64,000 nt of DNA from assembly GCA_964573255.1 (NCBI GenBank), contig CAZNJB010000021.1, positions 1 through 64,000 on the forward strand. Reading direction: 5' to 3'. How positions within the stretch are numbered: the stretch's first letter is position 1; every line of letters begins with the position of its first letter. The stretch comes from CAYNUJ01 sp964573255 (GTDB lineage Bacteria; Bacteroidota; Ignavibacteria; Ignavibacteriales; Melioribacteraceae). The translations under genes were made by a program, and so were the position numbers. Under the pieces are notes generated by a model. It had not been told where the DNA came from. It ran no database searches and saw only the letters and a list, made by a program, of their open reading frames with translations. Shown piece by piece: positions 26,187 through 35,229 of this stretch.

Positions 26187-28022
26187 ATGAATTTCGGAAA
26201 ATTACTTCTTGTTGTTTTTTGTCTTCTCACAAACAATTTATTTTCACAAACTTTCTCTGTAAATAAAATAGAACCGCCCTTTTGGTGGGAGGGAATGAAA
26301 TGGGATACTCTTCAATTAATGATTTACGGAGAAAATTTAAGTGGTACTAACGTATTTTCTGAATCGCAGGAACTTAAGATAACCGGGACGCATAATGCAG
26401 ATTCTCCAAATTATTTATTTGTCGATATTGCTGCGAGTAATTTAACAGCTGGTAAATATGAATTAAAAATTCAAAAAGGTGATTTCCAAAAGACTATAAA
26501 ATATGAAATTAAAAAGCGGGAGTTCACTCCTGAATCTCATAAAGGATTTGGACGAGAAGATGCAATCTATCTGATTTTTGTCGATCGCTTTGCAGACGGA
26601 GATTTAGCGAATGATAGTTTGAAAAACGAATACGAAGAATTTGCAAAAGGTGATTTGAACGGACGGTTCGGCGGCGATATACAAGGGATTATCGATCATC
26701 TGGATTATTTAGCTAATTTGGGCGTTACTGCAATTTGGCATACTCCGGTTCTCGAAAATAATATGTATATGAGTTATCACGGTTATGCCGCAACCGATTT
26801 ATATAAAGTAGATGCGCGATTCGGTTCAAATAAATTATATAAAAAATTTGTTGAAGAAGCACATAAACGAGGATTAAAAGTAATTTCCGATCACGTAAGT
26901 AATCATATTGGCAAAAATCATATTTGGGGAACGGACACTCCGTTTAAAGATTGGTTTCACGGAAATATTAAAAATCACCCGAAAGCAAATCACAATAAAA
27001 TTGCTTTTTTCGATATTCATTCAGATGAAGAGACACCACATAAAATTGAAAAGGGGTGGTTTACCGATTATATGCTCGATTTGAATAAGGACAATTCATT
27101 CGTTGCCAATTATATGATTCAAAATACTTTGTGGTGGATTGAATTCAGCGGCATTGACGGGATACGTGAAGATACTTATCCATATAATGAATTGGATTAT
27201 ATGTCTGAATGGGCAAAAGTTGTTTTTGAAAACTATCCGAATTTTAACATAGTCGGTGAAGTTTGGAAAGGTTCGCCGGCATTTTTAGCACAGTATCAGA
27301 AAGACCCTAAAATTAAAACTAATTTTAATTCAAATTTGTTAACTATTACTGATTTTGCTTTCAGTGAATCTGTGAGAAATTATTTATCCGGTAGCGGTGG
27401 CATGTGGGGCATTTACGAAACGCTGGCAAAAGATTTTCTCTACCGCGATCCGTATATGATGATGACGTTTTTGGATAATCACGATGTTGACAGAGCAATG
27501 TTTGTAGCCAATAATGATATTGATAAATTTAATTTAGCCGTAACTCTTTTATTAACTACACGAGGAATTCCTCAAATTACATATGGAACCGAAATAGGAA
27601 TGAATGGAGGCGGTCATCACGGAAAAATACGCGCTCCTTTCCCCGGCGGATTTGAAGGAGATGAGAGAGATGCTTTCTTGAAAGAAGAAAGGACTGACGA
27701 AGAAAATTTAATATTTAATAATGTTTCTAAATTATTGAAATTAAGGAATGATTATCCTGCACTAACTTTGGGGAAGCTAATCCATTTCCCTCCGGTTGAT
27801 GATGTTTACGTTTACTTCCGTATTTATAAAAAAGAAATAATAATGATTGTAATTAATGGTTCTGATGAAAAAAGAGATATTCATTTACACGATTATCTTA
27901 ATCAATTCGGAAAAATAAATAATTTGACTGATCTGATCGATTCAAATAAAATAGACATTGACGGAACTAAAGTCTTGGAGATATCATCTAAATCAGCAAA
28001 AATTTTTCTTGTAAAAAGATAG
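26187..28022 (+). CDS. Secreted GH13 alpha-amylase-family enzyme (neopullulanase/cyclomaltodextrinase-like)
   Basis: 611-residue exported glycoside hydrolase. Signal peptide at residues 1-20; residues 22-110 form a beta-sandwich like the Cyc-maltodext_N domain; then the catalytic barrel; C-terminal beta domain. Catalytic residues are visible: nucleophile D329 in GIREDTYPY, acid/base E358 in NIVGEVW, and transition-state Asp D433 in FLDNHDVDR. Region I, DHVSNHIG, is also present. It should hydrolyse alpha-glucans or cyclodextrins in the periplasm, similar to SusA. It lies 40 bases after the tal-pgi terminator and is followed by a DUF493 gene after seven bases. No SusC/SusD pair is in the window. 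Confidence 0.9.
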   Translation: MNFGKLLLVVFCLLTNNLFSQTFSVNKIEPPFWWEGMKWDTLQLMIYGENLSGTNVFSESQELKITGTHNADSPNYLFVDIAASNLTAGKYELKIQKGDFQKTIKYEIKKREFTPESHKGFGREDAIYLIFVDRFADGDLANDSLKNEYEEFAKGDLNGRFGGDIQGIIDHLDYLANLGVTAIWHTPVLENNMYMSYHGYAATDLYKVDARFGSNKLYKKFVEEAHKRGLKVISDHVSNHIGKNHIWGTDTPFKDWFHGNIKNHPKANHNKIAFFDIHSDEETPHKIEKGWFTDYMLDLNKDNSFVANYMIQNTLWWIEFSGIDGIREDTYPYNELDYMSEWAKVVFENYPNFNIVGEVWKGSPAFLAQYQKDPKIKTNFNSNLLTITDFAFSESVRNYLSGSGGMWGIYETLAKDFLYRDPYMMMTFLDNHDVDRAMFVANNDIDKFNLAVTLLLTTRGIPQITYGTEIGMNGGGHHGKIRAPFPGGFEGDERDAFLKEERTDEENLIFNNVSKLLKLRNDYPALTLGKLIHFPPVDDVYVYFRIYKKEIIMIVINGSDEKRDIHLHDYLNQFGKINNLTDLIDSNKIDIDGTKVLEISSKSAKIFLVKR

Positions 28023-28029
28023 GAATAAA

Positions 28030-28296
28030 ATGATACTCGGCAGAAAAGGTGAAACACCTCATATTAATTATCCGGTCAATTGGATTTTTACTTTGATAGG
28101 CGAAGACCCTTTAAAGATAGAAGCAGCCGTAAAAAATATCGTTGAAGAATATAATTACTCTTTCAACGCCTCTAAGAGTAGTAAAAAAGGGAAATATTAC
28201 AGCTTTAAATTAGTTGTTGAAGTACCAACCGAGGAAATTCGTTTAAGGATTTTCAAATCTCTTGAAAATGATAATTCAATTAAATTAGTGCTTTAA
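28030..28296 (+). CDS. DUF493 (YbeD-like) small protein
   Basis: 88-residue cytosolic protein with an ACT-like ferredoxin fold. The pattern YPVNWIFTLIGEDP (residues 14-27), SSKKGKYYSFKLVVEV and the terminal D-NSIKLVL match the YbeD/DUF493 family. The molecular role in the family is unclear; structures resemble regulatory ACT domains. It sits between the amylase and the M28 peptidase with 7- and 18-base gaps, so it is likely co-transcribed. Confidence 0.8.
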   Translation: MILGRKGETPHINYPVNWIFTLIGEDPLKIEAAVKNIVEEYNYSFNASKSSKKGKYYSFKLVVEVPTEEIRLRIFKSLENDNSIKLVL

Positions 28297-28314
28297 TATT
28301 AAAAGAGTAAACAT

Positions 28315-29859
28315 ATGAAGAAACTTTCGATTCTATTATCATTGATTATATTGACAGCCTGTTCAGGCGGACGCGAATGGACAAACAAAATATTCACAGA
28401 TAAATATCTTCGTGCAAATTTAACTTTTTTAGCATCAGATGAATTGGAAGGAAGAGAAACTACAACACGGGGCGAAAAGTTAGCTTCTCTCTTCATTGCG
28501 TCGGAACTCAATAAATACGGAATAAAACCTCTAGGGGATAGCGGAACGTATTTCCAGAAATTCGCATTAAATGTTGCCGGTTTTTCCGAAGATTCAAAAA
28601 TAACTTTGTCATTCGATACAGTAAAATATGATTTGAAACTCGGTGATGATTTTGTACGTGCGTTCTGGTATTTCCCGTCTACAAGTTATTTAAATAAATC
28701 GAGTGAAATTGTTTTTGCCGGATACGGAATAGATGCCCCGGAATATGAATATAACGATTATAGCGAATTAGATGTTACAGGCAAGACAGTATTATTATTA
28801 ACCGGGGAACCGGAAAGCGACGATCCGGATTTTTTTGATGGTGAAAAACGTTCAAAATATTCTCGCACAAATTATAAAATTAATACAGCCAAGGATAAAG
28901 GCGCGGTTGGGGTTCTCTTTCTACCCGATAGTACTTTATTAAAGTACTGGAAGCGTTTTGCGAGTTGGACTAAATCGGAATCTTTTAACTATTCAAGCGA
29001 TTCGAAAGATAGCTTTGACGGAATTCCTGCTTTTTCATTGAGTTTAGAAGCAGCAAATAAATTGTTATCATCTGTCGGATTAACTATAAAAGATCTGCAG
29101 AATTATTTGGATGATTTCAAACGTCCGAATGAATTTAAGATTAATACTAAAATAAATTTCGATTTAAAAATAAATATTCGGAAAAAGTATGCCAGGAATG
29201 TTGTGGGTATTTTGCCCGGCATAGATGATTCACTTAAGCACGAATATGTTGTGTTGAGCGCTCATTACGATCATCTCGGTAAAAGGGGAGAAGATATTTT
29301 TAACGGTGCGGACGATGACGGTTCCGGAACGGCAGTAATATTGGATGCAGCCAGAACCCTTTCAATAGTAAGAAAAAATAAGCGGTCCATTTTATTTGTG
29401 TTTCATACCGCCGAAGAAAAAGGATTACTTGGTTCCCGGTATTTTACCGAGCACTTCGATTATATGGATAAAATCAGAGCGGATATAAATATTGATATGG
29501 TTGGGCGGGGAAGTGTTGATACAATTTATAATATCGGTTCGGGCAAATTGAGTGAAGAATTTTACCGGCTGGTTCGTTCTGCAAACGATGAATCGGTTAA
29601 ATTCGTTTTTAATTATAAATTTGATGATCCGAACGATCCCAACAGATTTTATTATAGGAGTGATCACGTTCATTATGCAAATAAGGGAATACCGATTGTG
29701 TTCTTTTATGATTATATGAAAAAAGATTACCACCGTTCTACAGATACGGTGGAAAAGATTAACTTCGAAAAAATGGCAAAAATGGTTAATTTAGCGCATC
29801 ACATCGCACTTAAAGTAGCTAATTTGAATCATCCTTTGAAATTAGATAAAAATGAGTAG
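28315..29859 (+). CDS. M28-family metallopeptidase lipoprotein with PA domain
   Basis: 514-residue exported zinc peptidase. The N terminus ends in a lipobox (ILTAC, Cys16), so it is probably a lipoprotein. Residues about 130-260 look like a protease-associated (PA) domain. Residues 290-500 hold the M28 catalytic domain with the expected ligands: His in SAHYDHLG, Asp in GADDDGSG, the Glu pair in TAEEKGLLGS, Asp in INIDMVGRG and His in YRSDHVHYANKGIP. It is probably an aminopeptidase acting on peptides in the periplasm. The exact specificity is not predictable. Confidence 0.9.
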   Translation: MKKLSILLSLIILTACSGGREWTNKIFTDKYLRANLTFLASDELEGRETTTRGEKLASLFIASELNKYGIKPLGDSGTYFQKFALNVAGFSEDSKITLSFDTVKYDLKLGDDFVRAFWYFPSTSYLNKSSEIVFAGYGIDAPEYEYNDYSELDVTGKTVLLLTGEPESDDPDFFDGEKRSKYSRTNYKINTAKDKGAVGVLFLPDSTLLKYWKRFASWTKSESFNYSSDSKDSFDGIPAFSLSLEAANKLLSSVGLTIKDLQNYLDDFKRPNEFKINTKINFDLKINIRKKYARNVVGILPGIDDSLKHEYVVLSAHYDHLGKRGEDIFNGADDDGSGTAVILDAARTLSIVRKNKRSILFVFHTAEEKGLLGSRYFTEHFDYMDKIRADINIDMVGRGSVDTIYNIGSGKLSEEFYRLVRSANDESVKFVFNYKFDDPNDPNRFYYRSDHVHYANKGIPIVFFYDYMKKDYHRSTDTVEKINFEKMAKMVNLAHHIALKVANLNHPLKLDKNE

Positions 29860-29921
29860 ATTTTGATTTGTAATAATTGTTTAGTTTATTTGTGCGCTTT
29901 TTGAATTAAAATTTGGTAGTT

Positions 29922-32234
29922 ATGATCAAAAATTTGGTTATTGTCGAGTCACCTGCAAAAGCAAAGACTATTGAAAACTTTTTGGGCAAAGATTATGTGG
30001 TTGTTTCCAGTTATGGTCACATCCGTGATCTTGTAAAAAAGAATAATGGAATTGAGATTGAAAATAATTTTCAACCCATCTATCAGGTGCCGGAAGAGAA
30101 AAAGAAAGTTGTAAAAGAACTTAAAAAATTAGCTAAGCAAGCTGAAACAGTTTGGCTCGCAACTGACGAAGACCGTGAAGGGGAAGCAATCAGCTGGCAT
30201 TTAAAAGAAGTGCTTGAATTACCCGACGATAAAGTTAAGCGTATAGTTTTCAATGAGATTACCAAAAAAGCAATTCAAGAAGCAATTAAAAATCCAAGGA
30301 AAATTGACGAACACTTAGTTGATGCACAACAGGCAAGAAGGGTACTTGATAGGCTTGTAGGATTTGAGCTGTCCCCGATTCTCTGGCGGAAAGTGAGACC
30401 TTCTTTAAGCGCTGGCAGAGTTCAATCGGTTGCCGTTCGTTTAGTTGTGGAACGCGAACGCGAAATAATGAACTTTAAACCCGAATCCGAATTTAAAGTC
30501 GTTGGTGATTTCTTAGTTAGTTCGGATAACAAGTTAGACAAATTCACTGCTGAACTTTCAAAGAAATTCAAATCGGAAAAGGATGCAAAGGAATTCCTAG
30601 AAAAGATAAAGGACGCGGAATTTAAAGTAGCTTCCCTCGAAAAGAAGCCGGCTAAAAAATCTCCATCCGCTCCGTTTACCACTTCAACTTTGCAACAGGA
30701 AGCAAGTAGAAAATTGAGATTTTCTGTTGCCAAAACAATGCTGATTGCTCAAAGGTTGTACGAAGCCGGAAAGATAACATATATGAGAACCGATTCCGTC
30801 AATTTATCCGATTTAGCATTGGAAGATGCTAAAAAGACGATTGTAAAAAATTACGGAGAAGAATATTCCCATACACGACAATATAAAACCAAATCAGCTT
30901 CTGCTCAGGAAGCTCACGAGGCTATTCGTCCGGCGTATATTGAAAAGCAAAATATTGACGGAACGGCAGATGAAAAAGCTCTCTATAATTTGATTTGGAA
31001 AAGAACCATCGCATCTCAGATGTCCGAAGCACAATTGGAAAGGACAATAGTAAAAATTGAAATTTCAAATTCTCCCGAAATTTTCACCGCTAAGGGCGAG
31101 GTAATTAAATTCGATGGATTTTTAAAAGTTTATATTGAATCTACTGATGATGAAAATGTTGAAAGCAGTGATACCGGATTACTTCCGCAAATGAATGAAG
31201 GTGACCGGTTGGATTATGAAAAAATTACTGCAACACAAAGATTCTCTCGTCCGCCTGCAAGATATACCGAAGCTTCATTAGTAAAAAAATTGGAAGAACT
31301 CGGAATTGGTCGTCCTTCAACTTATGCACCTACCATCAGTACTATTCAAAAACGCGGTTATGTGGTTAAAGGTGATGGTCAAGGAACTGAAAGGGAGTAT
31401 TCGGTTCTATCGATTGATAAAAATGGCAAACTTACTAAGGAAATTAAGACTGAAATAACAGGGAGTAATAAAGGGAAATTGGTGCCAGCAGATATTGCAT
31501 TGCTGGTAAATGATTTTCTTCTGGATAACTTTCCTCAAATAATGGATTATAAATTTACTGCTCACGTTGAGGAAGAATTGGACGAAATAGCGGGCGGTAA
31601 AATGAAATGGAATAATATGATTGCTGAGTTTTATAATCCATTTCACGAAAATGTTGAACATACAATAGAAAATTCAGAACGTGTAAAAGGAGAGAGGATA
31701 CTCGGTAAAGATCCCAAAACAGGGAAGCAGGTTTCGGTTCGTATGGCAAGATTCGGTCCGGTAGCACAACTTACTAATCCAGACGATCCCGATGAGAAAC
31801 CGCAATTCGCCGGTTTGCGTTCCGATCAAAGATTAGAAACAATTACACTTGAAGAAGCTCTCGATTTGTTTAAGCTTCCGAGAACTTTAGGAGAATACGA
31901 AGGCGAAGAAGTTGTTGCAGCTATCGGTAGATTCGGTCCTTATGTTCGTCATAAAGGTAAATTCTATTCTTTGGGGAAAGATTACGATCCTTATTCGGTT
32001 ACTTTAGAAGAAGCAATTTCTGTAATTGAAGCCAAGCGAAAGGCTGATGCAGAAAAGACTATTAAAGTTTTCGAGGAAGATGAATCGATTAAGGTTCTTA
32101 AAGGAAGATGGGGACCATATCTTAAAGCAGGTAGAATGAATGTAAGAATACCAAAAGATTACGACGGTGAGAAACTTACATACGAAGAAGCTTTAGAATT
32201 AATAGAAGCGACAAAAAATAAAAAGAAAAAATAG
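29922..32234 (+). CDS. topA: DNA topoisomerase I
   Basis: 770-residue type IA topoisomerase that relaxes negative supercoils. The ATG at 29922 gives the classical MIKNLVIVESPAKAKTIE start; a TTG at 29913 is possible but unnecessary. The Toprim domain includes LATDEDREGEAISWHL (about residues 78-93), and the active-site tyrosine is Y287 in ITYMRTDSVNLS. The C terminus has no cysteine zinc fingers. Instead it carries Toprim_Crpt-like repeats (SVRMARFGPVAQL, AAIGRFGPYVRHKGKFYSL, LKGRWGPYLKAGRMNVRIPKD), as usual in Bacteroidota relatives. It is preceded by a 62-bp gap. Confidence 0.97.
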   Translation: MIKNLVIVESPAKAKTIENFLGKDYVVVSSYGHIRDLVKKNNGIEIENNFQPIYQVPEEKKKVVKELKKLAKQAETVWLATDEDREGEAISWHLKEVLELPDDKVKRIVFNEITKKAIQEAIKNPRKIDEHLVDAQQARRVLDRLVGFELSPILWRKVRPSLSAGRVQSVAVRLVVEREREIMNFKPESEFKVVGDFLVSSDNKLDKFTAELSKKFKSEKDAKEFLEKIKDAEFKVASLEKKPAKKSPSAPFTTSTLQQEASRKLRFSVAKTMLIAQRLYEAGKITYMRTDSVNLSDLALEDAKKTIVKNYGEEYSHTRQYKTKSASAQEAHEAIRPAYIEKQNIDGTADEKALYNLIWKRTIASQMSEAQLERTIVKIEISNSPEIFTAKGEVIKFDGFLKVYIESTDDENVESSDTGLLPQMNEGDRLDYEKITATQRFSRPPARYTEASLVKKLEELGIGRPSTYAPTISTIQKRGYVVKGDGQGTEREYSVLSIDKNGKLTKEIKTEITGSNKGKLVPADIALLVNDFLLDNFPQIMDYKFTAHVEEELDEIAGGKMKWNNMIAEFYNPFHENVEHTIENSERVKGERILGKDPKTGKQVSVRMARFGPVAQLTNPDDPDEKPQFAGLRSDQRLETITLEEALDLFKLPRTLGEYEGEEVVAAIGRFGPYVRHKGKFYSLGKDYDPYSVTLEEAISVIEAKRKADAEKTIKVFEEDESIKVLKGRWGPYLKAGRMNVRIPKDYDGEKLTYEEALELIEATKNKKKK

Positions 32235-32352
32235 AAACTGAATTTTATAACTATAATTTAAGAATAGTTGAATTAAAAATATCTTCAATTTCCTGCCGTT
32301 AATTCATCTCTTATTTAGTTAATAAGCCAATTTCTATTTCTTGTTTGATGCA

Positions 32353-32372
32353 AGGGAATTAGTTCCCTGTTT
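32353..32372 (+). terminator. Weak hairpin downstream of topA
   Basis: Six-bp stem AGGGAA (32353-32358) / TTCCCT (32363-32368), loop TTAG, followed by GTTT only. It is a possible weak terminator in the 170-bp gap between topA and the next gene. Confidence 0.35.
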
Positions 32373-32413
32373 AGATAAATCAATATTACTTAACCTAATA
32401 CTTGAGGTACAAT

Positions 32414-32926
32414 ATGACTTTATTAAGAAATTCCATTATAGCAACAATTATTTCGATAATATTGCTCGGAAATAGTTTCGCCCAAGATAAAGCTAAACAG
32501 CAGCTTTATATGGAGTACATGCAAATCCAAATGCAATTGCAATCACTACAGCAAAAGGCATTTGAAGATCAGGCACTTGTAAAAATGAGAGATGAATATA
32601 CTGCTTTGGTAGATTCCGAAATGAAAAAACTCGGACCGGAAGTAGCCAAATTAGTGGATGTGAAAAATGAAAAAATTAGTGCATTTCTTGCTGCCCAAAA
32701 AGCAGGCGATCAGGCAAAAATGAAATCTATTTCCTTGGAAGCTCAAACAGCAGTTCAGAATCTGGCTAAATATCAGAAGCAGGTAATGGGAAATAAAAAA
32801 ATTACCGAGAAGCAGCAGTTACTTCAAGATGCCGTAATGAAAAAAATGGAAGAATTAGAACCAAATTTCAATAATTTGATTGGAAGAATGGAGCAGATTA
32901 AAGCTCAATTACAAGGCGGGAAATAA
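32414..32926 (+). CDS. Small exported helical protein
   Basis: 170 residues from the ATG at 32414 (TTG 32402 would add four residues). A clear signal peptide ends at NSFAQ (near residue 24). The mature part is almost wholly helical, rich in Gln, Lys, Met and Glu, with heptad-like spacing suggesting a coiled coil. It resembles Skp/OmpH chaperones in size and composition, but I do not see a decisive signature, so the role is open. It is monocistronic, and its last codons form part of a terminator stem. Confidence 0.75.
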   Translation: MTLLRNSIIATIISIILLGNSFAQDKAKQQLYMEYMQIQMQLQSLQQKAFEDQALVKMRDEYTALVDSEMKKLGPEVAKLVDVKNEKISAFLAAQKAGDQAKMKSISLEAQTAVQNLAKYQKQVMGNKKITEKQQLLQDAVMKKMEELEPNFNNLIGRMEQIKAQLQGGK

Positions 32927-32947
32927 TTATCCCGCTTTTCTTTTTTT
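32916..32947 (+). terminator. Intrinsic terminator overlapping the gene's 3' end
   Basis: Stem GCGGGA (32916-32921) / TCCCGC (32930-32935) with an 8-nt loop holding the TAA stop, followed by a T-rich run to 32947. The left arm encodes the final GGK residues. Confidence 0.8.
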
Positions 32948-32960
32948 ACCGAAAGTATAA

Positions 32961-33884
32961 TTAATCCGGAATAATTTTAATGCTTCCTTTAACAGGAATT
33001 TTAATTAAATATTTTTTATGCTTTCGGTTTTTTAAATAGTTTTGACGTAGCCAGGGATTATATAATTTCAATATTTTGTAGTTAATTCCATACTTTGCAG
33101 CAAAATCCGCCCAATGCTTTACTCTTTTCTTTACTTCTACTTCGTAATACTTTAATGGTTTGTACAGGTCGGTATCACTAATTTCAAACCCGTATTTCGC
33201 AGGATTCTCCATCACTTCCTTAACTGCCAACAGTCTAAAAACAAATCGGGAAGTTTCTTCGTTCAAAACAAGATTGTAATAATTATTCGCTTTCTGTCTT
33301 TCTAATTGTTCCGTTATTCCGTTTGTACCTAAATTATAAGAAGCAGCAGCTAAAGTCCAGTTTCCGTATCTTTTCTTAGCATCTAATAAATATTTGCAAG
33401 CAGCCTCAGTTGCTTTTTCAACGTGATATCTTTCGTCAACTTCTTTATTAACTTCTAATCCGAATTTCCTCGCAGCCGGTTTCATTAATTGCCAAAAACC
33501 AGTTGCTCCGGCAGGTGAAACAACATTATCCAACCCACTCTCTATTACAGCCATATATTTGAAATCGTTCGGTATATTATATTTCTTTAATATCGGTTCA
33601 ATTACAGGGAACCACCTCGCTGCTCTTTTAAGGTAGAGAAGAGTAGAGGAATGATAATATGTATTTACTATCAATTCCCTTTCCAATCTTTCCCTAACGT
33701 CCCAATTGTAAAGTGGAACCTCTTCACCGCAGAATGTTAACTTTTCAGGTAACTTGGGCGAAACAATTTTGTAGTTCTGTTTAAAATTTAAATTCTCTTT
33801 CTCTTGATTATTTTGACCGGTGAAAATGAGAAAAGCAGCAATAATAAATAGAACTGAAAATGAAGCAGAAATAATTTTTTTCAT
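32961..33884 (-). CDS. Lytic transglycosylase (SLT domain, MltD-like)
   Basis: 307-residue exported murein lytic transglycosylase. Residues 1-22 form a signal peptide or anchor. The SLT domain (about residues 95-225) has catalytic E115 in MAVIESGLDN, followed by SPAGATGFWQLMKPAARKFGL and AAASYNLGTNGI, all typical of family 1. The last 60 residues (VKKRVKHWADFAAKYGINYKILKLYNPWL, KYLIKIPVKG) look like one LysM-type peptidoglycan-binding module. It would cleave glycan strands in the periplasm during wall remodelling. The neighbours are unrelated. Confidence 0.9.
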   Translation of the reverse strand: MKKIISASFSVLFIIAAFLIFTGQNNQEKENLNFKQNYKIVSPKLPEKLTFCGEEVPLYNWDVRERLERELIVNTYYHSSTLLYLKRAARWFPVIEPILKKYNIPNDFKYMAVIESGLDNVVSPAGATGFWQLMKPAARKFGLEVNKEVDERYHVEKATEAACKYLLDAKKRYGNWTLAAASYNLGTNGITEQLERQKANNYYNLVLNEETSRFVFRLLAVKEVMENPAKYGFEISDTDLYKPLKYYEVEVKKRVKHWADFAAKYGINYKILKLYNPWLRQNYLKNRKHKKYLIKIPVKGSIKIIPD

Positions 33885-33975
33885 ACTAGTTACTCTGAAT
33901 AATTAATAATCAATTAAATTGGATTGTAATTACCCTAATATACCGAATTCTTTAAATAAAAAGATTTCAAAATAT

Positions 33976-34869
33976 TTACATTGTTTCAGATTTATCGGCA
34001 AATTTTTCGGTAATATATAAAGAACCTGATACGACGAACAAACCGATAAATAAAAGAATCAAATTTGTTGTTTCTCCGAAAAAAAGAACCGAGACGAAAA
34101 CGGCAAGAGGAATTTTAAAATTATTTAGAACACTTAACGCTCCGGCGTTAACTTTCCGCGCTCCGTAATTCCATAAAAAGAACCCGATACCGGAAGGCAG
34201 GATTCCAAGGTAGAGCAGGACAAAAAATTGCTCACTTGTTATTTGAATTTCAGTTAAATCAATCCTAAAAGGTAGATAAATTAAAGTTGCCAAGACTGCG
34301 CCAAAGTATAAAAACGCAAAAATATTTTTATCGTTTACTTCACCTAAATTCGAAAGAATTTTTCTGTATAAAATTTGCCCTGCTGCAAAAGCCAAATTGG
34401 AAATTTGCACCAATAATATTCCGAGTATAAAATTCTCCGAGGAAATATCCTTGTATAACACTATTCCGGTTCCGATAATGGCTCCCAAACTGGCTATTAA
34501 ATATAATTTATTAAAACGTTTTGAGAGTATTGAATCTACTGCAAAAATGTAAATCGGAGTAAAAACGGTCAAGAGAGCAATTTCGAATGCTTTTAAATAT
34601 TGGTAAGCCGAAATGTAGGAGATGTACATTATCCCGTACTGGAGACCACCTGTAAGAATTAAAGAAATTACATTTTTGAGTTTTAAATTTTTTAATCTTA
34701 AAAGTGGAAGAAAAATCACTAGGGATATGAATAATCTAATAAAAGCGACCAATACAGGGTCAATTGAAGTAAGATTAGTTTTGATCAAACCGAATGAAAA
34801 AGCCCAGATAAGTGAAACTATAATTAAATAGACCAAAATTACTCCAATAATTAAAAAATAATTGGTCAA
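33976..34869 (-). CDS. DMT-superfamily (EamA) transporter
   Basis: 297-residue membrane protein with ten hydrophobic helices in two EamA repeats (residues 5-135 and 145-285). The second repeat shows GILPSGIGFFLWNYGARKVNAGALSVLNNFKIPLAVFVSVLFFGE, characteristic of the family. The substrate is unknown; members export amino acids or metabolites. The start seems to be TTG at 34869 with no ribosome site; there is no in-frame ATG upstream before the terminator at 34934-34956. That terminator and a sigma54-like promoter lie upstream on the same strand, so expression may depend on readthrough. Confidence 0.85.
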   Translation of the reverse strand: MTNYFLIIGVILVYLIIVSLIWAFSFGLIKTNLTSIDPVLVAFIRLFISLVIFLPLLRLKNLKLKNVISLILTGGLQYGIMYISYISAYQYLKAFEIALLTVFTPIYIFAVDSILSKRFNKLYLIASLGAIIGTGIVLYKDISSENFILGILLVQISNLAFAAGQILYRKILSNLGEVNDKNIFAFLYFGAVLATLIYLPFRIDLTEIQITSEQFFVLLYLGILPSGIGFFLWNYGARKVNAGALSVLNNFKIPLAVFVSVLFFGETTNLILLFIGLFVVSGSLYITEKFADKSETM

Positions 34870-34925
34870 AATTAGAAAAAGAATAATTGAGATGCGGGAA
34901 AAAATAATTTTGGAAATAAGGTGAT

Positions 34926-34956
34926 AAAAAAAATGCCCGGCTTGGGAGGCCGGGCA
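34926..34956 (-). terminator. Strong intrinsic terminator upstream of the DMT gene
   Basis: On the minus strand a perfect 8-bp stem (TGCCCGGC, 34956-34949; GCCGGGCA, 34941-34934), 7-nt loop, then eight T (34933-34926). No gene ends here; it would end a transcript begun at the sigma54-like promoter 60 bases upstream, or attenuate the DMT gene. Confidence 0.88.
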
Positions 34957-35004
34957 CTATCCACTCACTAACAAAGGGTCCACTTCACTCATGAAAAGCA
35001 CACG
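34926..35004 (-). ncRNA. Putative sigma54-dependent small RNA (or leader/attenuator)
   Basis: A stretch of about 79 bases between a near-consensus sigma54 promoter (35015-35031) and a strong terminator (34956-34926), both on the minus strand. An 11-codon open frame (34992-34957, MSEVDPLLVSG) lies inside but has no ribosome site and is probably incidental. Start near 35004 is inferred as about 12 bases after the -12 element. The RNA could act in trans, or be the leader of the DMT transporter 57 bases further on. No known Rfam family is recognised by eye. Confidence 0.45.
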
Positions 35005-35014
35005 CTTTAACTAT

Positions 35015-35031
35015 AACAACTTGCGTGCCAA
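35015..35031 (-). promoter_or_regulatory. Sigma54 (RpoN)-type -24/-12 promoter
   Basis: Minus-strand TTGGCACG-CAAG-TTGTT matches the consensus TTGGCACRNNNNTTGCW at every fixed position except one (T in place of the -12 C). Spacing is exact. It points toward the terminator at 34956 and the DMT gene. No other match this good was found in the intergenic gaps. Confidence 0.6.
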
Positions 35032-35175
35032 TAATTAATATTCACTATAGGATATATAAAATAGAATTTGACTCGATAACTAATTTTCATTTTTGAGAAA
35101 GTAAGATATTTTATACCATTATCAAGAAATATTCGATTAACTTAACAGTTGGAATAATGTTTCTACTTAATAAAT

Positions 35176-35204
35176 TTGATTAAATATTACCCTATTAGTA
35201 TATT
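35176..35204 (+). promoter_or_regulatory. cysS promoter
   Basis: TTGATT at 35176-35181, 17-bp spacer, TATATT at 35199-35204: a good sigma70-type match. Start expected near 35211, followed by AGGAG (35220-35224) five bases before the cysS ATG. Confidence 0.65.
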
Positions 35205-35229
35205 TTGAAGCAAATATGTAGGAGAAAAT

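Larger units (their letters stand above)
34870..35229. other. Intergenic region 360 bp between the DMT and cysS genes
   Basis: Contains, from left to right, the DMT leader, the minus-strand terminator (34926-34956), the putative small RNA, the sigma54-like promoter, an AT-rich stretch without features (35032-35170), and the cysS promoter and ribosome site. Confidence 0.7.

Noticed and set aside
34957..34992. 11-codon frame MSEVDPLLVSG in the putative small RNA
   Set aside because: No ribosome site; length is within chance. Kept only as a possible leader peptide in the attenuator hypothesis.
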